From positions 62,001 to 126,000 of the forward strand of contig CAKTOO010000002.1 of the NCBI GenBank assembly GCA_934590165.1: DNA of 64,000 nucleotides, written 5' to 3'. Within the stretch, counting starts at the first letter, position 1; each line of letters opens with the position of its first letter. The notes under the pieces were generated by a model. It worked only from the letters and a program-made list of their open reading frames with translations, did not search any database and was not told the origin of the DNA. Both the position numbers and the translations under genes were made by a program. This DNA comes from an uncultured Dysosmobacter sp. GTDB lineage: Bacteria; Bacillota; Clostridia; Oscillospirales; Oscillospiraceae. This document shows, piece after piece, positions 39,895-49,295 of this stretch.

Positions 39895-42536
39895 TAATAA
39901 TCAAAGGTGATATAACCACTATCGAGTGCGATGCTATCATAAGTTCTACGAATTCTGAACTTGTCCCTTCGGGTGATATTGATACCGCCGTTCATAGCGT
40001 GGCTGGTCCAGCTTTAACAAAAGCATGTGCTAAAATTGCTCATTGTGAGGTTGGATCATGCGTTGTCACGGACGGATACAATTTGCCATGCAAGTATGTA
40101 ATACATACTGTTGCTCCGTATGCATATGAAGACTCGTCAGCTCATTTGCTTGCTCAATGCTATAAAAATTCAATTAAGAGAGCTGTGCATAAAGGATGTA
40201 CCTCTATCGCATTTCCTCTGATTGGCTCCGGAAACAAAGGCTTCTCTACAAAAAAAGCGTTGGACGTTGCCTTAAACCGATTGGAAGTATGTATACGTAG
40301 CGAGAGTGGTGATTTCACAATTTATCTTGTGTTATTTGATGATGAGACAAAATCTTTAGCAATGCTCCGCGCAAAAGAACTTATTGACGAAAAATACCTG
40401 GCTTTTGGCGACGATGGACAGGTCGATGAGGTGCTACCAGTGGATAAACGTTGGATTTCTTTATGTAAGGTCAATCGTCCCGACAAAAATAAAGATATTT
40501 GGATGCAGAGATTGGCAGACTCCGTCGGTGGAACACTGGTTGCTCCGGCTTTTGATGAAGCTAAAGAGAAAATATTCGACAACCGCCCTCTGATTTTTTG
40601 CGATGATGGCCCCAACGATCCTGATAACATTGGTTTCTGGGAATGGACGGAACGCCAAACCGAAACTGGTCGTTGGCTATCAGACGCAACCTACATCGAA
40701 CAACCTACACCTATAGAGATTATTATTCTTGATAAACTTTCGAGTATAGGAGAGGTCGTTGAAGCACTAAAAACCGGACTTCATATTCCGGCTTACGTGC
40801 GGTGCAGCGTTCTATTTGCTGTAAAAAAAGATACCGATATTGAAGGCGTTTTATGTGATTTAAGCAATTTCAACACTCGCCCTGGTAATGATGTATTCAT
40901 AACAATAAAAAATAACATCTACACACTGCCGTACTATGAATTGAGTGAGCACGACATTTTCACATGGAAATACCGAAAAATATACAAACACATCTCACTC
41001 AATGAACCCCAAAAGCGAATCCCAGTCTATGCACTTGCGGAAACAATCAAGCAAATGTTGTTGCAACGTATGAGTTGGCCAGTTTTCAAGGCGCAAGGCA
41101 TCAGCAAAAGCGACTGGCAAAAATTCAAGCAATTCTTGAGTGAAATTCCCAAAGACTCCATTCTTGAAAAGTTATCTGAGATGTACGACATGTCACCTCA
41201 AGAAGCACAGGCCTGTGTGGAGTCTTTCCTGCAAACGGTTGAAAATTATGTACATGCTGAAGATGTGGATTCTACGCTAATTGTTCAAATGCTCGACAAT
41301 CACAAAGGGCTAAAACAAACATGTGATGAATTTGCATACAAAAAATGGTGTGGGGAGCACAAAGTAGAAACAGAAAAAGCAAAAGAAGAAGTTGTAGCAA
41401 TTCGCGCTAAAGCAGAGCAAGAAGCAGTTGCTGCAAAACAGCGCCTCTTGGATATCGAAAAATCCATATCTTCTGCCGAAGCGAAGCGGAACAACATACT
41501 TTCAGAAATCACAACGGCACAAAGCAGACTTGACCAACTACATACAGAGATAGAGCAATATGAAGCCCTTGGGAAAGACACCTTGGCAGCGGTTCGCCAG
41601 AAGATTTCTGATGCGCAAAAAGATATGGCGGGATTCATCGCTGATCTTTCTGTAATTTTACCGCAATCCAATTCACCAGCTACACCTGGAAAACGAGTTA
41701 CCAACTGGCAGTATTCTGGCGCTACGGATTGGTTGTATTCTGAGGATGATATCGATTTGGCAGATAATTGGGAAGATGAACTCTATACTATTTCTCATAA
41801 TTTGGTTCATAGTGCAAAGGTTGAAAACGAACTGTGTTCTATGCTGGCCGCATTTATATATGCCGCGCATATCAATAATGTTCCTTTGCTAATTGCAGGG
41901 CCTGGAGGACATGATATGGCCGATGCATTGTCTGCCTCAATTTACACAAGTGGCGCAGGACAATTAACTTTGTGTAATGAATGTGACTATGACGTTGCAG
42001 ATGAAGTTGCGAAATACGATGAACCGGTTGTGTCTGTGCAGAATATGTTTGGCAAGGGGTGGGCAGATGTTCTTCCTCAAGCATTTAGCACCCTTGGAAA
42101 ACACATAATTTGGACCCATCCCTATGTTGAAGACCTCGCAATTGAGCCAAAAGGGTTGTATAACTATATGCTCCCGGTTCTGAGCGAATGCTTTGTTGGA
42201 ATTGGTGCTTTTCCTGCAACCATTCCTACTCCAGGGAAACGCGCTGACGGCTTCAAGGGCTATTCCCACAAAAAGAAACAGCCACTTCGCATAGCCGCAT
42301 TCAAGCGATTGGGGCTTAGCAAACTGCTTACACAACAGTTAGAAATTGTACTCACAGACGCAAAGGCTATTATGGACAATCCGGCCAAGGATAAGGATAT
42401 GGAAGTTCTTTTTGGTATGCTCCCCCTTTGCGTGCTTACCGGGAGAGTGGATATTTTGAAGGATGTCATTGAAACCGAAAGCGGTATCTCTAATTCTGTA
42501 CAAGCCGAAGTTGCAAGATATATTGAGGAAGAGTGA
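39885..42536 (+). CDS. Macro-domain protein with coiled coil and degenerate P-loop C-terminus
   Basis: 883 residues. Residues 1-165 are a macro domain: start QLIIIKGDITTIECDAIISSTN, then the ADP-ribose loops GDIDTAVHSVAGP and FPLIGSGNKGFS; the family binds or hydrolyses ADP-ribose. A middle region (about 185-450) is of unknown fold. A long coiled coil (about 500-600, KAKEEVVAIRAKAEQEAVAAKQRL...) follows, and the C-terminal 230 residues look like an AAA-type domain with a degenerate Walker A, LLIAGPGGHDMADAL, in which the GKT/S residues are missing, and IIWTHP at the place of a sensor strand. ATG 39885 has GGAGGG five bases upstream. Role inferred: ADP-ribose sensing or antitoxin together with the next gene. 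Confidence 0.75.
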   Translation: MQLIIIKGDITTIECDAIISSTNSELVPSGDIDTAVHSVAGPALTKACAKIAHCEVGSCVVTDGYNLPCKYVIHTVAPYAYEDSSAHLLAQCYKNSIKRAVHKGCTSIAFPLIGSGNKGFSTKKALDVALNRLEVCIRSESGDFTIYLVLFDDETKSLAMLRAKELIDEKYLAFGDDGQVDEVLPVDKRWISLCKVNRPDKNKDIWMQRLADSVGGTLVAPAFDEAKEKIFDNRPLIFCDDGPNDPDNIGFWEWTERQTETGRWLSDATYIEQPTPIEIIILDKLSSIGEVVEALKTGLHIPAYVRCSVLFAVKKDTDIEGVLCDLSNFNTRPGNDVFITIKNNIYTLPYYELSEHDIFTWKYRKIYKHISLNEPQKRIPVYALAETIKQMLLQRMSWPVFKAQGISKSDWQKFKQFLSEIPKDSILEKLSEMYDMSPQEAQACVESFLQTVENYVHAEDVDSTLIVQMLDNHKGLKQTCDEFAYKKWCGEHKVETEKAKEEVVAIRAKAEQEAVAAKQRLLDIEKSISSAEAKRNNILSEITTAQSRLDQLHTEIEQYEALGKDTLAAVRQKISDAQKDMAGFIADLSVILPQSNSPATPGKRVTNWQYSGATDWLYSEDDIDLADNWEDELYTISHNLVHSAKVENELCSMLAAFIYAAHINNVPLLIAGPGGHDMADALSASIYTSGAGQLTLCNECDYDVADEVAKYDEPVVSVQNMFGKGWADVLPQAFSTLGKHIIWTHPYVEDLAIEPKGLYNYMLPVLSECFVGIGAFPATIPTPGKRADGFKGYSHKKKQPLRIAAFKRLGLSKLLTQQLEIVLTDAKAIMDNPAKDKDMEVLFGMLPLCVLTGRVDILKDVIETESGISNSVQAEVARYIEEE

Positions 42537-42541
42537 TACAT

Positions 42542-43561
42542 ATGACAAACGATCTGATCATTTCAATCGGAAAACAACTAAATATTCCAAAGTCAGATGA
42601 TAACGAATGGATCTGTCAGATCGTTTACAGTGTTGCGGGACAAATGGCACTTGCATCGCTTTGGGATCACAGTGAGGACAGTAATTCAGTGTCTGTTCAG
42701 CATTTCAAAAATAGAATCGACCAAATTTTTGATGCATATGAGGGTATATACCCTGAAATTAGATTCTTATTGCCAGAAGACAGAACATGCTTGATTGATG
42801 AGATTTATTCCATTTATCTGCGAAATGGATTTCTCTATCATTCCGCTTATCAAATCTCTCCAGCAGCACCTACAACGGCAGCCTACGGAAACTTGACCCT
42901 TCACAGAGGTAGTTCACCTGATTCGAAGTTGTTCATGAGTGGATTAGGTTTCTATTCTACTCAGAAGTCTACTCCCGACAGGAAAGTAGCAAAAATGTTT
43001 TGTTTACAAGAGCAGGCGTTTGAAATCTATCTTGAAGAACTGTTGGATCATGGCGAGTGGGAAGCGATTGATTGGCCAGATAATACTGAGTTTCTTCGTC
43101 TTGATCCCCCTTTCAAATGGGGGTATTGGCAACAGATTCCTGGTAGAGATGGCCGCATATCGCTTGCAAGATATGGTGATCCAAACAAAATTTTTGTTTT
43201 TTACCGATACGATAATGGAGTGTATCAGCACAAACCAATTCCTGAATGGAGAATACGGGATTATTTCTCAAACGATACGGGTAGCTATGGCGAATATAGA
43301 AGAATCGCAATAGCGTTCTTAAAACAGTACGGCACACTTCCGGAAATCAAAGCCAAAGAGAGTGGAAATCTCATGGAAATCAAAGTCGGTTATCGACTGC
43401 CGCCTTCGGAAGAAGAATTTTTCAAGCTATACAGTTGGCCAATGCGATATAACATTACTTTTAAATCGCCGCAGGTTTTTACAAGAAAAATGGCAATGCA
43501 AATCTATCCCATGTTTAAGCATGAATTGGAATCGATTGGTTATTGCTTTGTGGAGGAATGA
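42542..43561 (+). CDS. Cassette protein, possible ADP-ribosyltransferase fold
   Basis: 339 residues, family not certain. The segment from about 115 to 195 follows the layout of R-S-E ADP-ribosyltransferases: LTLHRGSS (R122), GFYSTQKS (S139-T140-Q141), A-x-x-F, then DNTEFLRLDPPF with E183 where the catalytic glutamate and the following beta strand are expected; the 44-residue distance between the serine and glutamate is usual. It lies directly after a macro-domain gene, and macro proteins often counteract such toxins (as in DarTG). The ATG at 42542 is after the macro stop by five bases; a GTG at 42533 is possible. The assignment is an inference from motif order only. Confidence 0.5.
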   Translation: MTNDLIISIGKQLNIPKSDDNEWICQIVYSVAGQMALASLWDHSEDSNSVSVQHFKNRIDQIFDAYEGIYPEIRFLLPEDRTCLIDEIYSIYLRNGFLYHSAYQISPAAPTTAAYGNLTLHRGSSPDSKLFMSGLGFYSTQKSTPDRKVAKMFCLQEQAFEIYLEELLDHGEWEAIDWPDNTEFLRLDPPFKWGYWQQIPGRDGRISLARYGDPNKIFVFYRYDNGVYQHKPIPEWRIRDYFSNDTGSYGEYRRIAIAFLKQYGTLPEIKAKESGNLMEIKVGYRLPPSEEEFFKLYSWPMRYNITFKSPQVFTRKMAMQIYPMFKHELESIGYCFVEE

Positions 43562-43563
43562 TT

Positions 43564-46500
43564 ATGGCTAATGGTGCAAACGGAGTTCATTTGCAACTGC
43601 GGGAAGCTCTGGAAAACTATATAAAATCGCAGTATTTCGGGAAGTCTCCTATTTTGCTTTCAGCTATGCAAGGTAAGTTGGATCAAGAAGGAGTTCTTTA
43701 TCAGAAACCATATGTTGAGTCATCTCCTGCGTATAAGAGTTCTCCGAATGGAATTCAATTGTCTGCGAAGTTGCCCGATTGGCTGAAGGATTACTTTAAG
43801 GCGCTGTCAGATGCAAATCTTGGCGTATATCCTTCACCGTTCTGCCATCAGGTATCTGCCCTGGAAGCGGCATTTGAAGGACAGGATCTGTTCGTGGCAA
43901 CAGGTACTGGCTCTGGTAAAACAGAGTGCTTTATGTGGCCTTTGATGGCAAAACTTGCATCTGAAGCAAGAAATAGCCCAGATAGCTGGTCAATGCGTGG
44001 TGTCCGAACGATTATCATGTATCCCATGAATGCCCTGGTTTCAGACCAGGTCAGTCGTTTGCGGCGTTTAATCGGTGATCCAGGCCACCGTTTTGTAAAC
44101 ATCTTCCGAGATACCTGTGGTAGTAATTCGCGTCGGCCTCAATTCGGTATGTATACGGGCAGAACACCTTATGCGGGCAAGGAGCCTAAGCGCAGCGAGG
44201 ACCGTTTACTTGCCGCTACATATTCTCGAATGGTCAATCCGGAAACCGACGAAGAAAAAGCTTTTTTACAGAAGCTGATTAAGGACGGAAAACTGCCTGC
44301 CAAAGAAGATTTTGATGAATTTCTTGAAAAACTCTACAACGGCAGACATATCCCGAATGACGAAGATGCAGAACTGGTAACTCGATTTGAGATGCAGCAA
44401 TTCTGCCCCGATATTCTTATTACAAACTATTCCATGCTCGAATATATGCTGCTTCGTCCAAGAGAGCATAAAATATGGACAGATACCCAGGCATGGCTAA
44501 ATGCAGATTCGAGCAATAAGCTTCTTTTTGTCATTGATGAAGCACATATGTATCGAGGCTCTGCAGGCGGCGAGGTATCGTTGCTTATTCGGCGTTTGTT
44601 CCATCGCTTGGGCATTGATCGCAGTAGAGTTCAATTTATACTGACCACTGCAAGTATGCCAAACAAGAATGAAGATGACCACAAAGCTGTTAGAACATTT
44701 GCAAATGAACTGACCGCATCTGACGATATGCATCCATTCTGCTATCTCACCGGTGAACAAGAGAAAATTGGAGGCGGAAGTGCGTTCACCATCCCTTTCA
44801 GCAAATTCAACGAATCGCTTCCCGATGAATTTGAGGGTGATGACCCGGAGAGGCTCATGGCACTCAATCGCTTTTGGACAGGCATCGCAAATAGTGCTGC
44901 ACCATTTAGCTCCTCCGAAGACGCATATCAGTGGCTATATGACCACCTGGTTGACTATGTGCCTTTCTGCGAAATGTTCAAACGCTGCCGTGGTACAGCG
45001 GCCTCTCTACAAGAACTGGCAGAATCTATTTTTCCAGACAATAATCCGGAAGACGCCCTTCAAGCTGTCAGTGTCATGCTTGCAATTGCACCCTTGGCAC
45101 GAAGCGAAAGTGGCAGCGTGCTATTTCCGGCGAGAATGCACATGCTCTTCCGAGGAATCAAAGGTGTGTATGCTTGCACAAATCCCAAGTGTTCTCATTC
45201 CCGCACAGAAAATGGTTTAACATTGGGGGAAATCTATTTTGCAGATGGCAATTTGACCTGTAAGGAATGTGGAAGCACAATTTATGAGCTGTACAATGAT
45301 CGCCGCTGCGGTAGTATTTTCTTCAGAGGCTTTGTCCTAAAACAGGATTTTGAAGCCAGCAAACGCACTTATCTTTGGCATCAACCTGGTATGATGAATG
45401 AAGATGAGGTCAAGGAAATACATCTCTTTATTCCGTCTGCCGACTATCGGCTGCCGGAAAGACAGGGGCAGAATAAAATTTTGCCTTGTTATTTGGATGT
45501 GTATAGCGGTTTTATTGATTTTTTGGATGATTCCTTGGAAGGAAAGCCGGGCATCAGAAAACTGTATTATAGCAGTTTTACCGCAAAGGCTCGTCCTGAT
45601 ATTCTGACATTTGCCACTTGTCCCCATTGCCGTCATGAGTTGTCCAAAATGCAGCTTACCTCTTTCAGTACAAGAGGCAATCAGTCCTTCTTCAATTTGA
45701 TCAAGGCACAGTTCCAGGCGCAGCCTGCGGTTCCCGGAAAAACAGGAGATCCGAATCGGCTACCTAATGAAGGGCGAAAGGTCCTGCTGTTCTCGGATAG
45801 CCGGCAGCGGGCAGCGAAGCTGGCAAGAGATATGTCGGATGCCTCTGATATGACAGCCGCCAGACAGCTTGCTGCGCTTGCCATCGATCGAATGGAACAA
45901 GAAGTTGTGGAACAGTCCATGAATTATTTTTATGACTACTTTGCCATGGTAGCCGTGGAGCATCATGTTCAGATCTTCCATGACAGTGAAACCGAAAAGC
46001 AACGAGCAAGGCTGATTGAGCACGGCACGCAAGCATTGAAGAATTACACACGCGCAAAGAAACGGAACCAGCAATACACCCCTCGCTTCACCATTGATAA
46101 TGCGCCGGCACAAATGAAAGAGCAACTCTTTCGTTTCTATTGCGGCGGATATAATACGCTGATTGACTCTGCACTCAGCTGGATAGAGCCTACAGATGCG
46201 GCAAAATGGGATGCGATTGACGCATTGGAGGAGGCAGGCATTGAAGTTACTGAGGAAGAATTTATGGAACTGTTCAATGCATGGATTCTTTCCACCTGTG
46301 ATACCTCTGTGGTCCTTGGCCATACGATTCCTGATGTAATCCGCGAAAAAGTACGCCCGAACTATGTAGGATATGGTATTGATAAGGATAAAAAGTTCTC
46401 TACCGATATACGAGGAATAATGGGATGGGGCGATAATGATCCTATCGCAGCAAAATGGAGTCGGATTTTGCGGGAAAAATTCATGGACGAAGGGCAGTCT

Positions 46501-48825
46501 TCTAATGGAAAGTATTATATCGATCTGTCCCGTGTAAAACCGCGTTTCGATTTAGAGCATACCTGGTTCCGGTGTGAGCGCTGTTCGGAGCTCACTCCGT
46601 ATTTGCTGAGAGAAAAATGTCCAAGTTGCCAGTGTGAAAAAATCCATCCCATGACAGCGGAAGAAATTGATGCACTGGATTTCTGGCGCGCACCTATTGA
46701 TGAAGCGCTCCGAGGTGAGACTATCCGTGTAATTGATACGGAAGAACATACAGCACAGCTGTCCCACAAAGATCAGCGGGATGAGCTTTGGTCCAAAACA
46801 GAGCAGTATGAACTCCGTTTCCAAGATTTCCTACAAGATGGCGAGGCGCCAGTTGATATTCTGAGCAGTACTACTACAATGGAAGTAGGTATCGATATTG
46901 GCTCACTGGTCGCTGTTGGACTACGAAATATTCCCCCTATGCGAGAGAATTATCAGCAGCGTGCCGGTCGTGCCGGTCGTCGTGGTTCAAGTCTGTCTAC
47001 AATCGTTACGTTCTGTGAAGATGGACCGCATGATTCTCTATACTTCTCTAATCCTGTGCCAATATTTAGAGGTGATCCCAGGAGGCCTTGGATTGATATC
47101 GGCAGCGAGAAGATCGTCCAGCGTCATCTTGGTATGGTCGCACTTCAATCCTATCTGAGAACAAAAGCCAATAGTCTGGATGCAATTTCTGCTATTGAGT
47201 TTTTGGACGACCATCTACAGCCTTTTAGCGGTTTTCTGACGACCTTCGAAATCAGTGAAAATGACATTCTTGTTCCTGCAAATTCCCAAGGCGCATTGTA
47301 CAGCTACAAGGGCGATCTCGAAAAATCTCTGTTTGCTTTGAAACAGAAACGAGACAATCATCCCGAACTGTTCGAAACAGATGATAACAGTGACTCCGGA
47401 AAGAAAACGCTACTGGATGCGCTCTATGAAGAAGGCGTCATTCCAACCTATTCTTTCCCCAAAAATGTCGTTAGCACCTATATCTCCGATATGGGAGGAA
47501 AAGTAAAATACCAAGTTGAACGAGGCTTGGATGTTGCTATCGGTGAATATGCCCCCGGAAGAGCCATTGTTGTTGATAAAACGACCTACCAGATCGGTGG
47601 TCTATATTATCCTGGTGGAGAGCGGAGCGAGCGAATAGCTGCATCTCCCGCAAGATCCTTCATTAACGATGCAAGCTATCGAAAAACAATCCGTACATGT
47701 GGACAGTGTGGGTGGTTTGGCTTGGAAGAGGATAATCACGAAGCCTGTCCCTTCTGCGGTAATTCGGTTTTGACGAATATGCTGCCAATGTTACGCCCGT
47801 GGGGATTTGCGCCGAGAAATGCTACATCGATTGAAACGGCGCAGTTGAACGAAGAATATACGGCAACTCAGCAGCCCTTATATTCCACTTTGCCTGATGC
47901 TGACGATGTTACAGATGTTGATGGCTGTGCTAATATTCGCATGGCAGTTCGGCCAAATCAGCGAATTATCATGCTCAATAAAGGTGTTGGTGGCAAGGGA
48001 TTTACTATCTGTTGTGATTGCGGGGCGGCAATGCCTGGAGATGACCCAGTTGTGCTAAAAGATATTCTTCGCCCCTATCGCTCCAAATTCAATAAAACAC
48101 GCTGCAGGCATACAGATACCGATAATGTGAATCTTGGCTATGACTTCGTTACTGATATGCTTGTGTTAGAATTCGCCTTGGACAGGCAGTTGATTGATAT
48201 AAATCCTCAACGGAACTCCTGGCTTAATCGGGCAGGTCAGTCTCTTGCGGAAGCGCTACGTTTAGCTGCGTGTCAGGAACTGGATATTGAATTTACTGAG
48301 CTTGTCACTGGCTATCGTGTTAGACACAATCAAAACGGTGACTTCGTCGATGTCTACTTATATGACAGTCTTTCAAGTGGTGCTGGTTATGCCGTCAGCA
48401 TTGAGTCCTCCATTCAGAAACTGCTTACCAAGACGAGAGAGTTGCTTGCCGGTTGTTCTTGCGATAGTGCATGCCATAAATGCTTGAAGCATTATCGCAA
48501 TCAGTATATCCATAGTGTTCTTGACCGCAAGGCTGCGCTTGATTTGTTGAACTGGGGTGAAACAGGCATTAGGGCATCTGCACTCCCCGATAAAAATCAA
48601 CAGTATTTACTTCAATCGTTGGAGCAGATACTACAGATTTCCGGTGTCCATATCGATGTCAAGCATGATCCTGTTTGGGCAGAAGGCCGCTACAGCAAAA
48701 AGAAAGTAGTGGTTTACCCTGCCATGTGGACTAAGCCTGTAGAAGAAAACACTATCTTCGTAAGCGACGCACATTTGAAATATGCGAAACCATATGCGCT
48801 AAAAACGATATTGGATAGCCTATAA
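43564..48825 (+). CDS. Very large DEAH-box helicase with DUF1998/MZB-type end, Druantia DruE-like
   Basis: 1753 residues. SF2 helicase core in two parts: Walker A GTGSGKT (about 114-120), YPMNALVSDQ, DEAH in VIDEAHMYRG (about 325-328), TTASMP; then FSDSRQRAAKLAR and, far downstream, SSTTTMEVGIDIGSL and QQRAGRAGRRG (motifs V/VI). Several zinc knuckles follow the pattern CxxC (CTNPKCSH, TCPHCRHE, CERCSE/CPSCQ, CGQCGW/CPFCG, CCDCG), and the end CSCDSACHKCLKHYRN is the cysteine cluster of DUF1998/MZB helicases. The size and layout match DruE of Druantia and related defence helicases. ATG 43564 has GGAGG seven bases upstream; an ATG two codons earlier overlaps the previous stop. Last gene of the cassette. 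Confidence 0.88.
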   Translation: MANGANGVHLQLREALENYIKSQYFGKSPILLSAMQGKLDQEGVLYQKPYVESSPAYKSSPNGIQLSAKLPDWLKDYFKALSDANLGVYPSPFCHQVSALEAAFEGQDLFVATGTGSGKTECFMWPLMAKLASEARNSPDSWSMRGVRTIIMYPMNALVSDQVSRLRRLIGDPGHRFVNIFRDTCGSNSRRPQFGMYTGRTPYAGKEPKRSEDRLLAATYSRMVNPETDEEKAFLQKLIKDGKLPAKEDFDEFLEKLYNGRHIPNDEDAELVTRFEMQQFCPDILITNYSMLEYMLLRPREHKIWTDTQAWLNADSSNKLLFVIDEAHMYRGSAGGEVSLLIRRLFHRLGIDRSRVQFILTTASMPNKNEDDHKAVRTFANELTASDDMHPFCYLTGEQEKIGGGSAFTIPFSKFNESLPDEFEGDDPERLMALNRFWTGIANSAAPFSSSEDAYQWLYDHLVDYVPFCEMFKRCRGTAASLQELAESIFPDNNPEDALQAVSVMLAIAPLARSESGSVLFPARMHMLFRGIKGVYACTNPKCSHSRTENGLTLGEIYFADGNLTCKECGSTIYELYNDRRCGSIFFRGFVLKQDFEASKRTYLWHQPGMMNEDEVKEIHLFIPSADYRLPERQGQNKILPCYLDVYSGFIDFLDDSLEGKPGIRKLYYSSFTAKARPDILTFATCPHCRHELSKMQLTSFSTRGNQSFFNLIKAQFQAQPAVPGKTGDPNRLPNEGRKVLLFSDSRQRAAKLARDMSDASDMTAARQLAALAIDRMEQEVVEQSMNYFYDYFAMVAVEHHVQIFHDSETEKQRARLIEHGTQALKNYTRAKKRNQQYTPRFTIDNAPAQMKEQLFRFYCGGYNTLIDSALSWIEPTDAAKWDAIDALEEAGIEVTEEEFMELFNAWILSTCDTSVVLGHTIPDVIREKVRPNYVGYGIDKDKKFSTDIRGIMGWGDNDPIAAKWSRILREKFMDEGQSSNGKYYIDLSRVKPRFDLEHTWFRCERCSELTPYLLREKCPSCQCEKIHPMTAEEIDALDFWRAPIDEALRGETIRVIDTEEHTAQLSHKDQRDELWSKTEQYELRFQDFLQDGEAPVDILSSTTTMEVGIDIGSLVAVGLRNIPPMRENYQQRAGRAGRRGSSLSTIVTFCEDGPHDSLYFSNPVPIFRGDPRRPWIDIGSEKIVQRHLGMVALQSYLRTKANSLDAISAIEFLDDHLQPFSGFLTTFEISENDILVPANSQGALYSYKGDLEKSLFALKQKRDNHPELFETDDNSDSGKKTLLDALYEEGVIPTYSFPKNVVSTYISDMGGKVKYQVERGLDVAIGEYAPGRAIVVDKTTYQIGGLYYPGGERSERIAASPARSFINDASYRKTIRTCGQCGWFGLEEDNHEACPFCGNSVLTNMLPMLRPWGFAPRNATSIETAQLNEEYTATQQPLYSTLPDADDVTDVDGCANIRMAVRPNQRIIMLNKGVGGKGFTICCDCGAAMPGDDPVVLKDILRPYRSKFNKTRCRHTDTDNVNLGYDFVTDMLVLEFALDRQLIDINPQRNSWLNRAGQSLAEALRLAACQELDIEFTELVTGYRVRHNQNGDFVDVYLYDSLSSGAGYAVSIESSIQKLLTKTRELLAGCSCDSACHKCLKHYRNQYIHSVLDRKAALDLLNWGETGIRASALPDKNQQYLLQSLEQILQISGVHIDVKHDPVWAEGRYSKKKVVVYPAMWTKPVEENTIFVSDAHLKYAKPYALKTILDSL

Positions 48826-48829
48826 AAAC

Positions 48830-48870
48830 AATAGCCGCAAGCCATCAAAACGATGACTTGCGGCTATTTT
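48830..48870 (+). terminator. Terminator of the cargo cassette
   Basis: AATAGCCGCAAG (48830-48841) with CTTGCGGCTATT (48857-48868), perfect 12-bp arms, followed by TTTTG. Four bases after the helicase stop. Confidence 0.9.
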
Positions 48871-48935
48871 GTTTGTTCCGTACCGGCAGTGCCCCCTGGG
48901 GGTTCAGTTTATTTCCCTATGAGATGGAGCACTTC

Positions 48936-48949
48936 GCGTCTGCCGTTTT
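48936..48949 (-). terminator. Right arm of the split ribF terminator
   Basis: GCGTCTGCCGTTTT, exact reverse complement of 29637-29650, lying 2 bases before the end of the convergent minus-strand gene. Before insertion the two arms, with a loop of three or four bases (TTC), formed a terminator serving both genes. Confidence 0.8.
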
Positions 48950-48950
48950 A

Positions 48951-49223
48951 TCATATCAGCGAGGCCAGCATCCACATTAATCCGATGCCTCCCGCGCCGA
49001 TGAGCGTATACACCGCCGGAGTCAGCTCCCGCCAGGCCCGGCTGAACCGACCGTGGTCGCCGCCGGCGTAATTCCGGGCCACCCGCCGCGCCTCCTCCAC
49101 CAGGGCCTGGGCCGTGACGCCCTCCCCCGCCGCGTCGTTCCGCACGATGAAGATCGCCTGCTCAAAATACCGCTGGTCCGGGGAGTCCACCACGACCACC
49201 CGTCTGGAAATGCCTTTCACCAT
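48951..49223 (-). CDS. Small conserved-type membrane protein downstream of spoIIE
   Basis: 90 residues. A basic, charged N-terminal part (MVKGISRRVVVVDSPDQRYFEQAIFIVRNDA) is followed by EEARRVARNYAGGDHGRF and a C-terminal membrane helix (AVYTLIGAGGIGLMWMLASLI). No characterised family recognised. ATG 49223 has GGAGG ten bases upstream. It lies 72 bases after spoIIE in the same direction, so it may be co-transcribed and linked to sporulation. Its 3' end abuts the integration site. Confidence 0.7.
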   Translation of the reverse strand: MVKGISRRVVVVDSPDQRYFEQAIFIVRNDAAGEGVTAQALVEEARRVARNYAGGDHGRFSRAWRELTPAVYTLIGAGGIGLMWMLASLI

Positions 49224-49295
49224 CCGCTTCACGCCTCCTGTATCCACAGTTTGATGGTTCCATTTTGTCTCAGCGAAAGCAATTTTATACCGCCG

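Larger units (their letters stand above)
29651..48935. mobile_element. Integrative mobilizable element with defence-like cargo, about 19.3 kb
   Basis: Lies between the two halves of the ribF terminator. Contents: large serine recombinase at the left end, relaxase, MobC, RepA-like ATPase, sigma factor, two small DUF genes, and an AT-richer cassette ending in a large helicase. Just inside both ends CATAGGGA occurs at the same distance (14 bp from the terminator arm) in inverted orientation (29665-29672; reverse complement at 48914-48921), as expected for the two half-sites of a serine-recombinase attP. No type IV secretion genes are present, so transfer would need a helper element. The bases TT(C) next to both arms may be the crossover core. 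Confidence 0.85.

Noticed and set aside
38077..48825. A standard Druantia type I-III, BREX or DISARM system
   Set aside because: Only the helicase resembles DruE; no DUF4338 (DruA), methyltransferase, PglZ or phospholipase D domain is seen in the neighbouring genes.
29637..48949. The 14-bp inverted repeats as terminal inverted repeats of a transposon
   Set aside because: No DDE transposase is present, the recombinase is of the serine type, and the arms with A and T tails make sense as one split terminator between convergent genes.
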